Shown: positions 1 to 9,196 of the stretch, one piece after another | How the letters are laid out: the number at the start of each line of letters is the position of its first letter | Position numbering within the stretch: the stretch's first letter is position 1 | Source of the DNA: CAWAYH01 sp963786195 | GTDB taxonomy: Bacteria > Acidobacteriota > Vicinamibacteria > Vicinamibacterales > 2-12-FULL-66-21 | Length of the DNA: 64,000 bases | Direction: 5' to 3' | NCBI GenBank assembly: GCA_963786195.1 | Contig: CAWAYH010000014.1 | Span: 62,001 to 126,000 of the forward strand | The notes under the pieces: model-generated | Told to the model about the DNA's origin: nothing | The model's database searches: none | The model's input: the letters and a program-made list of their open reading frames with translations, nothing else | Position numbers and translations under genes: made by a program

Positions 1-320
1 GATTCCGTGCAGCGGCCCTCTGCGGACCCTTCTCCTTCCGCTCTGCGATCGAGCGCGTCTGCAATCGCCAGCGCTTCCGGGTTGGTCTCGATGACCGACC
101 TGAGCGTCGGCCCGCCGCGGTCGATCTGCTCGATGCGATTCAGGTACAGCTCGGCGAGCCTGCGTGACGTGTAGCTGCCGGACGCCAGCCCCTCCTGCAG
201 CTGCGCAATCGTGACTTCGTCCAGCGCGAACGGCGCGGTGGTCTGAGGAGCCTGAGCGGCGCGACCGGCCGCAACGAACCACGCAATCAGGATGCAGATG
301 GGAAGCGTTCGCCTGTGCAT
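1..320 (-). CDS. Amidase-signature family protein, N-terminal fragment
   Basis: The start is the ATG at 318-320 and the gene runs off the left edge of the window. The first ~22 residues form a hydrophobic signal-like segment (ILIAWFVAAGRAAQA), so the enzyme is probably exported. It continues with the pattern usual at the front of amidase-signature hydrolases: a helix of type TIAQLQEGLASGSYTSRRL, then YLNRIEQID, then an Ala-rich LDRRAEGE stretch. The family-conserved RGPLHGI motif is present at the extreme left edge but one frame away, so there is a one-base frame change at about 20-30. The catalytic Ser-Ser-Lys region lies outside the window, so the substrate cannot be judged. It lies 22 bases downstream of the receiver-PilZ gene on the same strand. 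Confidence 0.75.
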   Translation of the reverse strand, partial: MHRRTLPICILIAWFVAAGRAAQAPQTTAPFALDEVTIAQLQEGLASGSYTSRRLAELYLNRIEQIDRGGPTLRSVIETNPEALAIADALDRRAEGEGSAEGRCTE

Positions 321-342
321 AGGGCGAAGCGTAGCACGCAGA

Positions 343-1019
343 TCAGGCATTCAATCGATCGACGATGGCGCGCCAGGTGCGGGCCGCGGGCGTGGAGTCG
401 GACGCCAGGGCCGCGCCGCAGACGAGCGCGCCGCTCGTACCGGCGGTGAAGGACCACACGGGCTCCACCTGAAGATGAAGGCCGATGCCCGACACCTCGA
501 CGTCGAAGGTGGGCGGGAGCGCGTCGGTCGCCGGAATCTCGAGCCGGAGGCCTCCGTAGCAGACGTCGACGACGGCGGCGGGCCGGCCGGCAGCCGTCAC
601 GCGGAAGCCGCCGACGACTCGTTTCCGCGGCCAGCGGCGTTCGCGCCGCACGCCGGACAGAGCTGAGTCGAACCGCTTCCAGCAGCTCGGCGCCCTTGAT
701 CGGCTTGCTGACGAACTGTGCGTTGTAGCGGCTCGCCTCGAGCTCGCATCAGCGGCTCGTCGTAGCCGGTCATGATGACGACGCCGGTTTCGGGCGATTC
801 GTCGCGGACCTTCATCACGAGGTGCAGTCCGTTGAAGCCCCGCAGCCGGACGTCGGTGATGAGCAGGTCGTAGGCGCCGGGGGTCAGGAGTTTCTTGGCG
901 TCCTCGTAGCGTCGAGACAGACGTGACGTCATAGCCCTCTGCGCAGACAGCAATTCCCCGATGCCCACCAGGGCGTTTTCGTCGTCGTCGAGCAGAAGGA
1001 TCCGATACGGCAGCTTCAT
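343..1019 (-). CDS. Response regulator with receiver and PilZ domains (frame-broken)
   Basis: The N-terminal part is a CheY-like receiver: it begins MKLPYRILLLDDDENAL with the acidic pair, has the phospho-acceptor in LLITDVRL, and the conserved Thr in VVIMTGYDE. The C-terminal ~110 residues form a PilZ-like domain (ERRWPRKRVVGGFRV at its start, then a VVDVCYGGLRLEIP strand pattern), a fold that in many proteins binds cyclic di-GMP. The two halves lie in different frames, with changes near 930 and 750, so I read one protein of about 225 residues. The fit to PilZ is by pattern: an RxxxR-like cluster is visible (RRERR/RKR), but I cannot confirm c-di-GMP binding. No cognate kinase is adjacent. 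Confidence 0.7.
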
Positions 1020-1177
1020 GATTCGCCGTCACAAGCTGAGCCGAACGTACCAGTGGCAGGGCAAGGGGAATGCCGAGGCACCGTCCTCGAAAAACGGTGC
1101 AAAAACGCGAACAACCGCGGGGGGGCGCCGTCGATTTCGTAACTGCCGGGAAAATACTGGAAGGCCCTGCGGCCGCC

Positions 1178-1534
1178 CTAATGAACGACCTGCTTGCGGG
1201 GCCTGGCGGCGGCCATGACACGCGGGTGATCATGCCGTCCAGCCGCGGCTGTTCGATCTCGAACGGGCCGGCAACCGCCGCTCCGCTCGGGATTTCGATC
1301 GCAATCACTACCCCACCGGCGGTCGGCTCGACGATCCAGCTGAAGCCCCGAAGCGCGACGTGACGGTCGGCACTGCCGGGATTCTTGACGCGATCGATGG
1401 CCAGCAGGATCGACTTGAGACACCGCTCGACGTCCAGCTCCGTCCAGTCCGACGGCACGTTGCCGTCGTGCCGGAGCTGTTCGGTGACGGCGTAGTCGCT
1501 GCTCGCGGAGCACGATTTCGACGTCGAAGAGCAT
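1178..1534 (-). CDS. Conserved hypothetical protein (~118 aa, frame-broken)
   Basis: The reading frame starts at ATG 1532-1534 with MLFDVEIVLREQ, seven bases after the stop of the upstream enoyl-CoA hydratase, and ends at TAG 1178-1180. The most protein-like middle part (SDYAVTEQLRHDGNVPSDW, LKSILLAIDRVKNPG, WIVEPTAGGVVIAIEIPSG) lies in another frame, so there is at least one indel near 1490 and perhaps a second near 1225. It has no signal peptide or membrane segment, and I recognise no family. The close spacing suggests co-transcription with the hydratase. Confidence 0.45.
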   Translation of the reverse strand: MLFDVEIVLREQRLRRHRTAPARRQRAVGLDGAGRRAVSQVDPAGHRSRQESRQCRPSRRASGLQLDRRADRRWGSDCDRNPERSGGCRPVRDRTAAAGRHDHPRVMAAARPRKQVVH

Positions 1535-1540
1535 CGTGCG

Positions 1541-2316
1541 TTATCGGTCGATCCAGTGTGGCGCGCGCTTCTCGAGGAACGCCTCGATCGCCTTCGACCG
1601 CGTCGTGCGTCCGCATCGAGTTCGTCCAAGTATAGCCGCTCGAGCCCCGGCAGCGTCGGCGCGGACGTGCGCCAGCAGACCCGCGCGCGCAGCGGCGGCG
1701 GCGTGACGCAGCGCGGCCGCCGACTTCGGCGCGAGCGTGTCGGCGAACCAATCGTCGACGCGCGCGGCGAGCTCGCCTTCCGGCGCAACGAGTTCGATCA
1801 ATCCGGCCTCTGCCCACCACGTCGCCGGACGTCAGTCTCAGCCGGTCAGAATCGCGTTCGTCGCCCGCGCGTACCCGACGCGCTGCGGCAGCAGCGCGGA
1901 CGCCGCCGGCGGAAACACACCGAGCTCGAATCTCCGGCACGCCGAACGTCGCGTTCTCCGCCGCGAAGATGAGGTCGCACGCCAGCGCGAGCTCGAACCC
2001 TCCGCCGAGGCATCGGCCGCGCACGATCGCCGCCGTCACCGCCGGCATCTCGAGCAACTCTTCGATCAGCGCGTGCATCTCGGGCAGCACGCGCTCGATC
2101 TCGATCCGGCGCGTGTTCGGGAATGCTGGCGCCGAAGCTGAAATCGGCCCCGCTGCCTTCGATCGTCACCAGCTTCAGGTGCGGGTTCTGCGCTGCGCCC
2201 TCGAGCCCGGAACGCAGCGCGGCGACGATCTCGGCCGTGATGATGTTGCCCTTCGGATGGAAGAAGCGGAACGCGGCGCGCGTCTGATCGCGGTTGAAGC
2301 TGACGCTCACCGACAT
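1541..2316 (-). CDS. Enoyl-CoA hydratase/isomerase, dienoyl-CoA hydratase-like (frame-broken)
   Basis: This is a crotonase-fold protein of about 255 residues once its frames are joined. It starts at ATG 2314-2316 (MSVSVSFNRDQTRAAF). The oxyanion-hole loop is seen as EGSGADFSFGASIPEH and the second conserved loop as RGRCLGGGFELALACD, followed by FAAENATFGVPEI. The FSFGAS...EH wording and the overall length resemble cyclohexa-1,5-dienecarbonyl-CoA hydratases of anaerobic aromatic degradation more than ordinary fatty-acid hydratases, but no other benzoyl-CoA pathway gene is in view, so substrate is uncertain. Frame changes occur near 2120, 1920 and 1810. The C-terminus is read in the frame ending KAIEAFLEKRAPHWIDR with stop at 1541-1543. 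It probably belongs with the DUF255 gene just upstream. Confidence 0.75.
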
Positions 2317-4496
2317 GACCGGTATCTCACAGTTCGTGCCGCGAGCGCTTCCGGCGTCGTCACCGGCTCCCGGCACGTGAAGTCGCGGCAGACGTACGCC
2401 GTCGCCTGGCCGTCTCGCGCGTCATGCGTCCGACGAACGGCAGGAGCGCGCGACAGCGCCGCTGCGCGGCGCCAGGCTCGACCGGGACGTGCACGGCGAA
2501 CGGCCGATAGTGGCGCGCCGCCTCGTTCAGCAGCGCCTGCGTGTCGGCGGCGCTCCGGGCTCCGACGATGACGATCTGCATGTGCTGCGGCGTGCCACGC
2601 CGAGAGCCCGGCGAGCATCATCGGGCACGACGCGACCCGCGGCGCCGATCTCGCGGGCCGAAGCGCGACGAGCGTCCGCTCCGCTTTCGTCAGGCCGTTG
2701 CCCGTGCCGGCGAGGTGTGTCAGTCGTCAGCAGGTTGAGCACCGAGACCGAGCTGGCGGCCGGCTCCGCGCCGTCGTAGTCCTCCTTCAGCCGCAGCAGC
2801 ACGGTCGGATCGCGTGCCGGTCGTGCTGAACCACGCCGCCTTCGGCTCGATCCCAGAACAGCGCATCCTGCCGCTGCCTGCAGCGCCATGGCCCACTCGA
2901 GCCACGCGGGATCGCCGTCGGCCTGAAACAGCTCGAGCAGCCCGAAGATGAGGTACGCGTAGTCTTCGGCATAGCCGTCGATCGCGGCCTCGCCGTCGCG
3001 ATAGCGGCGCAGCAGACGCGATCGTCGGCTCGCCCACAGAGTCGTTCGCGAATGAACTCGGCAGCGCGCCGCGCGGCCGTCGAGATAGCGTCGCGCCGGC
3101 CGGGCCGTCCGGCAGCGACGCGCGCGGCGCGGGCGAACGCCGCGATCATCAGCCCGTTCCAGGCGGTCAGGACCTTGTCGTCGAGGTGCGGCCGCGGACG
3201 TCGCGCGCGAGCCGTCGAACAGGGTCGTCGCGCGCGCGCCCGAGCGCGGCAATGACATCCTCCGGCGGCCAGACCGCTCCGCACGGCGACGTCGTCGATC
3301 GACTGCGCCACGTAGAGCAGGTTCCGGCCCGTGAACTCCCCCTGCGGATCGTGCGGCGCGTTGCCGCCCGGCTCGATCCCGAAGCGCCGGCGCACGACCG
3401 GACGCATCCGCGCCGAGCAGCGTCGCCGATTTCGGCGTCGCTCCAGATGTAGAACGCGCCCTCGGATTTGTGCGGCGCCCGGACTGCCCCGCCTGCTCTG
3501 GCGGCACGCTGTCGGCATCCTCGGCCGAATAGAAGCCGCCGCGCGGATCGGTCAGGTCGCGCAGGACGTAGCCGAGCGTGTCTTCCGCGACCGTCGCGAA
3601 GAAGTCGTCGCCGGTGGCCTGCGCCGCTTCCAGGTACGCCAGCACGAGCTGCGCCTGGTCGTAGAGCATCTTCTCGAAGTGCGGCACCCGCCATTCCGCG
3701 TCGACCGAGTAGCGGTGGAATCCGCCGCCGATGTGATCGCGCATGCCGCCCAGCGCCATCGCGCGCAGCGTGTCGGCCGCCATCAGCAGCGGCGCCTGGG
3801 CTCCGCTGCCGCCCGCCGATCGACGGGCGTGCTCGCGCAGGAGGAACAGCAGCTCCGACGGACGCGGGAACTTCGGCGCGTCGCCGAAGCCGCCGTGGCG
3901 GCGATCGAACGCCATCTGGATACTGCTCGACCGCGACGTCGAGCGCGTCGACGCCCGCGACCCGCGCGTCGGTCTGCCGCTGTCCGTCCGGCGCCGGTGA
4001 CGAGCTTCAGCCGATCGAGCAGCTCCGCCGCCGCCTGCTCGACGCGTGCGCCGATCGTCGCTTCCACACGCGCGCGAGCTCGCTCAGCAGATCCGCGAAC
4101 CCCGGCCGGCCCCAGCGCGACGTCGGCGGAAAGTACGTGCCGCCGATAGAACGGCTTGAGCGTCCGGCGTCAGGAACACCGTCATCGGCCAGCCGCCCGC
4201 ACCCGTCGTCGACTGGACGAACGACATGTAGACGCGATCGACGTCCGGCCGTTCCTCGCGATCGACTTTGATCGAGACGAAGTCCGCGTTCAGGAGCTCG
4301 GCGATGGTCGCGTTCTCGAACGACTCGTGCTCCATGACGTGGCACCAGTGGCACGTCGAGTAGCCGATCGACAGAAAGATCGGCTTGTCCTCGCGCGCGC
4401 CCGCTCGAACGCCTCGTCGCCCCAGGGATACCAGTCGACCGGATTCGCGGCGTGCTGCAGAAGGTACGGACTTCGTTCGCCGGCGAGACGATTCAT
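2307..4496 (-). CDS. Thioredoxin-fold DUF255 protein, YyaL/SPATA20 family (heavily frame-broken)
   Basis: The N-terminus NRLAGERSPYLLQHAANPV with following DWYPWG is the hallmark of the DUF255 family. It is followed by a thioredoxin-like CHWC motif in GYSTCHWCHVMEHESFE (4322-4372) and by GGWPMTVFLTPD. The long C-terminal part is the (alpha/alpha)6-barrel-like region (GGFGDAPKFPRPSELLFLL; GGGFHRYSVDAEWRVPHFEK; GGFYSAEDADS). The family end appears as TAYVCRDFTCREPVTTPEAL near 2340. These pieces are spread over all three minus frames with at least six changes, giving one protein of ~680-700 residues, the normal family length. I chose the ATG at 4494-4496; 4509-4511 is an alternative. The exact stop is unsure (2307, or about 2331 if one more indel exists). 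The physiological role of the family in bacteria is not settled. Confidence 0.85.
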
Positions 4497-4546
4497 GTGC
4501 CGCCGCTTCATGGTACTCGTCACAGCGCGAGTGCGCCGGACCTTGA

Positions 4547-4552
4547 TAGAAT
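4547..4552 (+). promoter_or_regulatory. -10-like box 8 nt before the ABC ATPase start
   Basis: TAGAAT ends eight bases before ATG 4561 and there is no Shine-Dalgarno sequence between. If it is a -10 element, transcription would begin at or almost at the start codon (leaderless mRNA). No convincing -35 is visible. Confidence 0.35.
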
Positions 4553-4560
4553 CACGCACT

Positions 4561-5331
4561 ATGGACCTCGCCGTCGAGACGCACGGCCTGACTCGGGACT
4601 TCGGATCCTTCCGCGCCGTCGACGGGCATCGACCTCGCCGTGCCGGCCGGAAGCTTCTACGGCTTCCTCGGGCCGAACGGCGCCGGCAAATCGACGACGA
4701 TCAAGTGCCTGACGGGCCTGCTGCGTCCCTCGGCCGGCAGCATGCGCATCCTCGGCATCGATCCGCTGGCCGATCCGGTCGCCGTCAAGCGGCGCATCGG
4801 CGTCGTGCCGGAGGATCTCGCGCTCTTCGATCGGCTGACGGCCGGCGAGACGCTCAAGTTCATCGCCCAGGTGCACGGCCTCGACGACGCCACGGCGCGC
4901 GAGCGCGCATCCGACCTGCTCGACCTGATGGATCTGAAGGCCGCCGGCACGACGCTCGTCACCGATTTCTCGCACGGCATGCGCAAGAAGCTCTCGCTGG
5001 CCGCGGCGCTGCTGCCGGCGCCGCGGCTGCTCTTCCTCGACGAGCCGTTCGAAGGGATCGACGCCGTCGCCTCGCGACAGATCAAGGACCTGCTGCAGTC
5101 GTTCGTCGCGCGCGGCGGCACGATCTTCCTGACGTCGCACATCCTCGAGATCGTCGAGCGGCTGTCGACGCACATCGGCGTGATCGCCGACGGCCGGCTC
5201 GTCGCGCAGGGATCGATCGACGAGCTGCGCGCCGGGCGCGGCACGGCAGTCTCGAGGAGCTGTTCATCAGCCTCGTCGGCGGCGACGCAGCCGCGCCGGT
5301 GGCACTCGACTGGCTCCGCGGACAGCAATAA
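4561..5331 (+). CDS. ABC transporter ATP-binding protein (frame-broken)
   Basis: This is the ATPase subunit of an ABC-2-like exporter, about 256 residues. The start ATG 4561 opens MDLAVETHGLTRDFGSFRAV. An extra G near 4630 shifts the frame into GSFYGFLGPNGAGKSTT, the Walker A motif. The Q-loop region is IGVVPEDLALFDRLT, the signature is degenerate (DFSHGMRKKLSLAAAL), and Walker B is RLLFLDEPFEGID with the switch His in FLTSHILEIVERL. Near 5248 a second single-base change restores the frame ending LFISLVGG...DWLRGQQ at TAA 5329-5331. SHGMRKK in place of the usual LSGGQ is common in this exporter subgroup. The permease at 5466 follows on the same strand and is the likely partner. Confidence 0.88.
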   Translation: MDLAVETHGLTRDFGSFRAVDGHRPRRAGRKLLRLPRAERRRQIDDDQVPDGPAASLGRQHAHPRHRSAGRSGRRQAAHRRRAGGSRALRSADGRRDAQVHRPGARPRRRHGARARIRPARPDGSEGRRHDARHRFLARHAQEALAGRGAAAGAAAALPRRAVRRDRRRRLATDQGPAAVVRRARRHDLPDVAHPRDRRAAVDAHRRDRRRPARRAGIDRRAARRARHGSLEELFISLVGGDAAAPVALDWLRGQQ

Positions 5332-5465
5332 CCGCGGACAACACGAGCCGCGGACAACACGGACAACAGGAACCGCGGACAACACGGACAACACGGATCG
5401 GATATAACCAAAAACCAAGAACCAAAAACCGAAAACCGACAACCGAAAACCGACAACCGATAATC
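5332..5465 (+). repeat. Low-complexity spacer of ACAACACGG and AACCGACAACCG words
   Basis: The first ~70 bases repeat CCGCGGACAACACGGACAAC-like words four times with small variations. The next ~60 bases switch to a second word set (AACCAAAAACCGAAAACCGA). The same ACAACACGG wording recurs at 40290-40350 and 40815-40845. No coding potential, inverted repeat or T-tract is evident. Confidence 0.85.
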
Positions 5466-7181
5466 ATGCCTGTCCAGACATCGAACACGTTGCAGATCTT
5501 GCGAGCATTTGCGTGGATGCGGTGGCGGGTCCTGATGAACGCGCTCGAGCGCAGCGGGGCGCGGGATACGGTCGAACGTCTGTCGCTCGCCGTGGAACAG
5601 ATCGGACCGATCGTGGCGGTGGGACTGATCGTCCCGTCGGCCATCATGCTGGCGGCGCTCGGCGCCTATGCAGGATTCAGGCTCGGCACGGGTCAGTCGT
5701 CGGTGGTGTTCATGGGATTGCGCATCGTTCTGTTCACGATGTGCGTGTTCGCAGTCGCCGGCCCGCTCCTGATGCCGTCCGCGGAGCGCCCGAACGCGGT
5801 GCGGCTTCTGCTCCTGCCCATTCCCCGGCGGACGCTGTACCTCGTGCAGGCCTTCGCCGCCGTGAGCGATCCGTGGATGATTGTCGGGATACCGGCCGCG
5901 CTGGCGGTGGCCGCCGGTCTTGCGGCGAGCGGCGCGTTCAGCGCGGCGCTGATTGCCGCGATCGCCGGGCTGTTGTTCATCGTGTGCCTCATCGGGCTGT
6001 CGGCGCTGGCCACGCTGCTCTTTCAGCTCGTCGTTCGCGATCGGCGCCGAGGCGAACTGATCGCGCTCCTCTTCATCGTCGTCATTCCGGCGGCCGCGAT
6101 GTTACCGGGACTCTTCGGTGCCCAGCGGACGCGCGAGGAGCGACAGGCGGCGCGGCGGCGCGCAAAGCGCGCGGCGATGATTCGATGCCCGCGTGGCTTT
6201 CCAGAACCTACGAGCTGTCGCCTTCCCAGCAGTTTGCGAACGCTGTTCAGTCGGCAGCGAAAGGCGAGCAGTCGAACGCGGTCTTGCCGATCGTTGGACT
6301 TGCAGCGGCGGGCGGCGTCCTTCACACGCTCGGGTTGCTGACGTTCGGACGCCTGCTCGACTCGCCCGCGTCGAGCGGACGGCGACGATCGGCGGCTGCG
6401 GGACACATCGCGGGGACTGAGATTGCGGGGGCTCTCGCACGGCAGCGCGGCCGTGGCGATCGCCCAGATCCGGCTCGCGCTGCGCACGCCACGCGGACGG
6501 TCGACGGCACTGTCGCCGCTGGTGGTGTTCCTCATGTTTGCCATCATGATGCGGCGCAACGCGGGCGGCATGGACCTTGGCGCCATCAAGCTGGCGAATG
6601 GGCTCGCACTCGCGACGTTCGGATCGGCGTGTGTCGTTGCTTTCGGTGCTGCCGTTTGCCGCCAATCAGTTCGCGATCGACGGATCGGGGCTGACGCGCG
6701 CCTTGCTGTCGCCGCTGGCGACGGCGGAGATCCTCAACGGCAAGGCCGTCGGCATCGGGATCGTGGGCGGCACGCCCGCGCTCGTCTGCATGGTGCTGGC
6801 GTATGCGTTGTTCCCTGCGGGGTCTCCGGCGTTGTGGATTTGCCTGCCGCTCGGTCTGGCTGCGACCTACATCCTGGCTGCGCCGGCCGCAGCGGCGCTG
6901 TCGGCGATCTTCCCGCGCGCGGTGGATCTCAACAGCATCGGGCGCGGCAGCAACGCGCACGGCGCGGCCGGTCTGCTGACCCTGATTGCCTTTCTCGGCG
7001 CGGGCATTCCGCCGCTGCTGCTGACGCTGGTGGTGGCGCCGGCATTCGGCAGCCCAGGCGTGGCGCCGGTGCTGCTGATGTGTGGCTCGGGATCGTGCTG
7101 GTGGTCAGCAGGATGCTCTTCTCGGCAGCCGGTGCGCTGTTCGATCGCCGGCGCGAGAATCTCGCGATGCTGCTGAGCTGA
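5466..7181 (+). CDS. ABC transporter membrane protein (frame-broken)
   Basis: A polytopic membrane protein of about 570 residues follows the ABC ATPase. Hydrophobic segments are clear: VAVGLIVPSAIMLAALGAYA, FTMCVFAVAGPLLM, ALAVAAGLAASGAF, LFIVCLIGLSALATLLFQLV, LALLIFIVV-type segments, ALSPLVVFLMFAIMM, VCMVLAYALF, and LLTLIAFLGAGIPPLLLTLV at the C-terminal side. The frame changes near 6180, 6420, 6640 and 7085; the last piece ends RRRENLAMLLS with the stop at 7179-7181. The annotated ATG 5466 has a GATAAT box one base upstream, so translation might begin at a downstream Met (MRWRVLMNALER). The substrate is unknown; this resembles multidrug or antibiotic-type exporters without a periplasmic domain. 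Confidence 0.75.
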
Positions 7182-7190
7182 AAGCCCCGT

Positions 7191-7670
7191 TCACCACGAG
7201 AGACGACGCTCGGCCCACCACCACATCCCCAGCGCCGAGACCAGAAGACCGGCCGCCGTGACGTATGTCAGCAGGACACGGGAGGCTTCGCTGGCGACCT
7301 GTCCGGACACCTGCGCCAGGAGTCCCCACACTGAGCCGGACAGACCGATCAGGCCGCTCAGGTTCAGCAGCGCCGCCGCCCCGCCCACGACCAGCAGGCA
7401 GGCCACAGCGATAGCGACGTTGAAGATGCGATCCACTCGCTGCTCGGATTGCCACCGCTCGCGCCTGATCTTCGTCAGCACCTGCGCCGTGAATCGCGGC
7501 GGCGCGATCGGCGTGACGTCGGCGGCGAGCATCGCCTCGAGGCGGCGCGCCGACGCGAGCCTGCCGGCACACGCCGGACAGCTCTCGAGGTGGACCCGTG
7601 TGGCCTCGTTCACCACGACGTCGCCGGCGGCGATGGCCTCCACGAGATCGGTCACGTCGATGCACGTCAT
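7191..7670 (-). CDS. Anti-sigma factor with zinc-finger motif
   Basis: This 159-residue protein begins MTCIDVTDLVEAIAAGDVVV. An HLESCPACAGRL motif at residues 27-38 provides the His and two Cys ligands of the zinc-binding anti-sigma (ZAS/zf-HC2) domain, which clamps the partner sigma factor. Two membrane segments follow (about 84-106 and 133-154, ending at WWWAERRLSW), so it is anchored in the inner membrane with the ZAS domain in the cytoplasm. Its start overlaps the sigma-factor stop by four bases (ATGA), indicating translational coupling. Release would be by proteolysis or a conformational signal, which the sequence does not reveal. Confidence 0.88.
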   Translation of the reverse strand: MTCIDVTDLVEAIAAGDVVVNEATRVHLESCPACAGRLASARRLEAMLAADVTPIAPPRFTAQVLTKIRRERWQSEQRVDRIFNVAIAVACLLVVGGAAALLNLSGLIGLSGSVWGLLAQVSGQVASEASRVLLTYVTAAGLLVSALGMWWWAERRLSW

Positions 7671-8206
7671 GTGTCGAGCAGCTCCCGAAGGCGTCGCTTC
7701 GCGCGATAGAGATGCGTCTTCACCGTTCCCAGCGGAACGCCCAGTGCCTCGGCGAGCGCCTCGTACTGGACGCCCTTGATGTAGTGTGCCGCTATCAGCA
7801 GCCGGTAGTTGTCCGGCAGCTGCGTCATCGCTTTCTGCAGCCGGTCTCGCAGTTCCATGTCGGCGAACGCGGCATCAGGAGACCCTGGCTCGAACCGCGG
7901 CCGATCCGGCGCACCCTCGTCGAGCGGCAGCTCGCGCGGGCGACGGGCTCGCGCCTGGCTGCAGACGTTCTGCACGATCCGGTAGATCCACGTGGAGAGC
8001 CGGGCTTCACCCCTGAAGTATGGAAGGCCCCGATGGACCTTCAGGAACGACTCCTGGGCCAGATCGTCGACCTGCGAGCGGTCAGCGCCCATCCGATACA
8101 GGAGCCCGTACACGAGGTCCTTGTACCCGTCCACGAGCTCGCTGAAGGCCTCCTGGTCGCCGGTCCGGCAGCGCTCGACCAGCGCGCGTTCGTCGAATTC
8201 GACCAT
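7667..8206 (-). CDS. ECF RNA polymerase sigma factor
   Basis: An intact 179-residue ECF sigma factor. Region 2 spans about 20-95 (FSELVDGYKDLVYGLLYRM; DLAQESFLKVHRGLPYFRGE; LSTWIYRIVQNVCSQARARR) and region 4 about 120-176 (LPDNYRLLIAAHYIKGVQYE, then GVPLGTVKTHLYRAKRRLRE as the recognition helix-turn-helix). The membrane anti-sigma gene overlaps its 3' end, the usual arrangement for a sigma/anti-sigma switch. The region 2-4 linker contains a Pro-rich stretch (RPRELPLDEGAPDRPRFEPG). Targets cannot be deduced; the pair is often autoregulated. Confidence 0.93.
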   Translation of the reverse strand: MVEFDERALVERCRTGDQEAFSELVDGYKDLVYGLLYRMGADRSQVDDLAQESFLKVHRGLPYFRGEARLSTWIYRIVQNVCSQARARRPRELPLDEGAPDRPRFEPGSPDAAFADMELRDRLQKAMTQLPDNYRLLIAAHYIKGVQYEALAEALGVPLGTVKTHLYRAKRRLRELLDT

Positions 8207-8306
8207 CGACCAGTTCCATTAGAGCCCCGGGCGGCGCGATTTGTTTCAGCGGGGGCCGCCTGAAACAATCCGACTCCGCGCCAAGTCTAATGCAGGCGTA
8301 ACGGAC

Positions 8307-8319
8307 AGGAGGTCCTTTG
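8307..8319 (+). promoter_or_regulatory. Shine-Dalgarno AGGAGG selecting a TTG start
   Basis: AGGAGG at 8307-8312 lies four bases before TTG 8317-8319. No ATG or GTG with comparable spacing is present, so the TTG is taken as the start of the next gene. Confidence 0.7.
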
Positions 8320-8784
8320 GCTCCAGAAGAAGTCATGGCGTTGCTGATGACGCTCGTGATCATCTCCGGGGTGGTCATGCTCTGGATGGCCATGCAGAAC
8401 CGGCGGCATATTCGCGAACTGCAGCACAAGGAACGCATGGCGATGATCGAGCGTGGGATCGCCCCGCCGCCCGAGCTGGATCCGGAAGGGTTCGAGCGAA
8501 CGTCCGGCGTCAAGCCTGCACGGACCACGCAGAGCGCGCCGCGGGCCCGGAGCGCGGGGATCCTGATGATCGGCTTCGGTCTGGCGTTGATGACGTTGAT
8601 CACGATGGTCAGCGGCAGTCTCTCAACCGGTCTCGGCATCGGCGGCGCGTTTGCGCTGCTGGGCGGCGCCGTCGTCTTGAACAGCGTCCTGATGGAGCGC
8701 GACAAACCTGATCCATGGCCGGTCCCGCTGACTGAGCCACGGCGATCGAATCCACCGGAGCCCCCATCGAACGTCACACCCTGA
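8317..8784 (+). CDS. Small inner-membrane protein, DUF6249-like
   Basis: A 155-residue protein with a TTG start supported by a perfect AGGAGG. It has one N-terminal membrane helix (VMALLMTLVIISGVVMLWMA), a charged juxtamembrane segment with the recurrent wording RELQHKERMAMIERGI, then two more hydrophobic helices (about 87-105 and 110-130) and a Pro-rich tail. The KERMAMIERGIAPP signature is typical of short membrane proteins found beside ECF sigma genes; I relate it to DUF6249-type proteins with low certainty. It is divergent from the sigma gene (110 bases between starts), so both could share a control region. Confidence 0.6.
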   Translation: MAPEEVMALLMTLVIISGVVMLWMAMQNRRHIRELQHKERMAMIERGIAPPPELDPEGFERTSGVKPARTTQSAPRARSAGILMIGFGLALMTLITMVSGSLSTGLGIGGAFALLGGAVVLNSVLMERDKPDPWPVPLTEPRRSNPPEPPSNVTP

Positions 8785-9196
8785 TTGCACGACCCGTTGC
8801 GTATGGCCGGGGTGAGTTGTCAGATGTGCCTACACACTGTGTCTCCAATGCGCAGTGCGCTACTCACGATGTGCCCCGGATTTCCTACTCACGCTCGGCA
8901 AAAGCGCGGAAATGCACGGGAACTTTGTAAAGAATCCGCGCGAATCCCGAAAAACGTAGCGTGGCATGGCGGTTGCTTTTTTGGAGGGCGTGGGACGCTG
9001 AATACAGCTTCCCGGCCTGCCGCTCCGGCGTTCCGCTGGGGCCACAAGCCACGCCTTTTCACCCTGCCAAAGGCAGCAGGGAGGGTAGTTGACCTCCCTG
9101 CCCTGTCATGTACGGCCTCGACGATCGCCAATGGCGTCCGCGTTGCAACGACAGATCTCTGGCTAGGTCTGTTCTGTTTCCTGGAGGTCGTCTGCA
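8785..9196. other. 412-base non-coding region with several predicted hairpins
   Basis: No convincing gene is present. Several inverted repeats are visible. GCGCGGA 8904-8910 pairs with TCCGCGC 8935-8941. GGCGTGG 8987-8993 pairs with CCACGCC 9049-9055 around a GC-rich branched interior and is followed by TTTT. CTGCC 9064-9068 pairs with GGCAG 9072-9076. CAGGGAGG 9077-9084 pairs with CCTCCCTG 9093-9100. Near the left end are direct repeats of CTACTCACG (8860, 8885) and GATGTGCC (8823, 8868). The right half sits directly upstream of the oxidoreductase at 9197 and could be a structured leader; I could not match it to a known riboswitch. Confidence 0.5.

Noticed and set aside
343..1788. One 481-residue minus-strand protein across 343-1788
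   Set aside because: It joins pieces of three genes in one stop-free frame of GC-rich DNA; the conserved parts begin and end elsewhere.
4156..5331. Long plus-strand open frame starting at 4156
   Set aside because: Its first part is the shadow of the DUF255 gene on the other strand; the ATPase starts at 4561.
5466..7181. Programmed ribosomal frameshifts in the permease and other broken genes
   Set aside because: No slippery heptamers with downstream structure; the breaks occur at many unrelated places, as expected of sequence errors.
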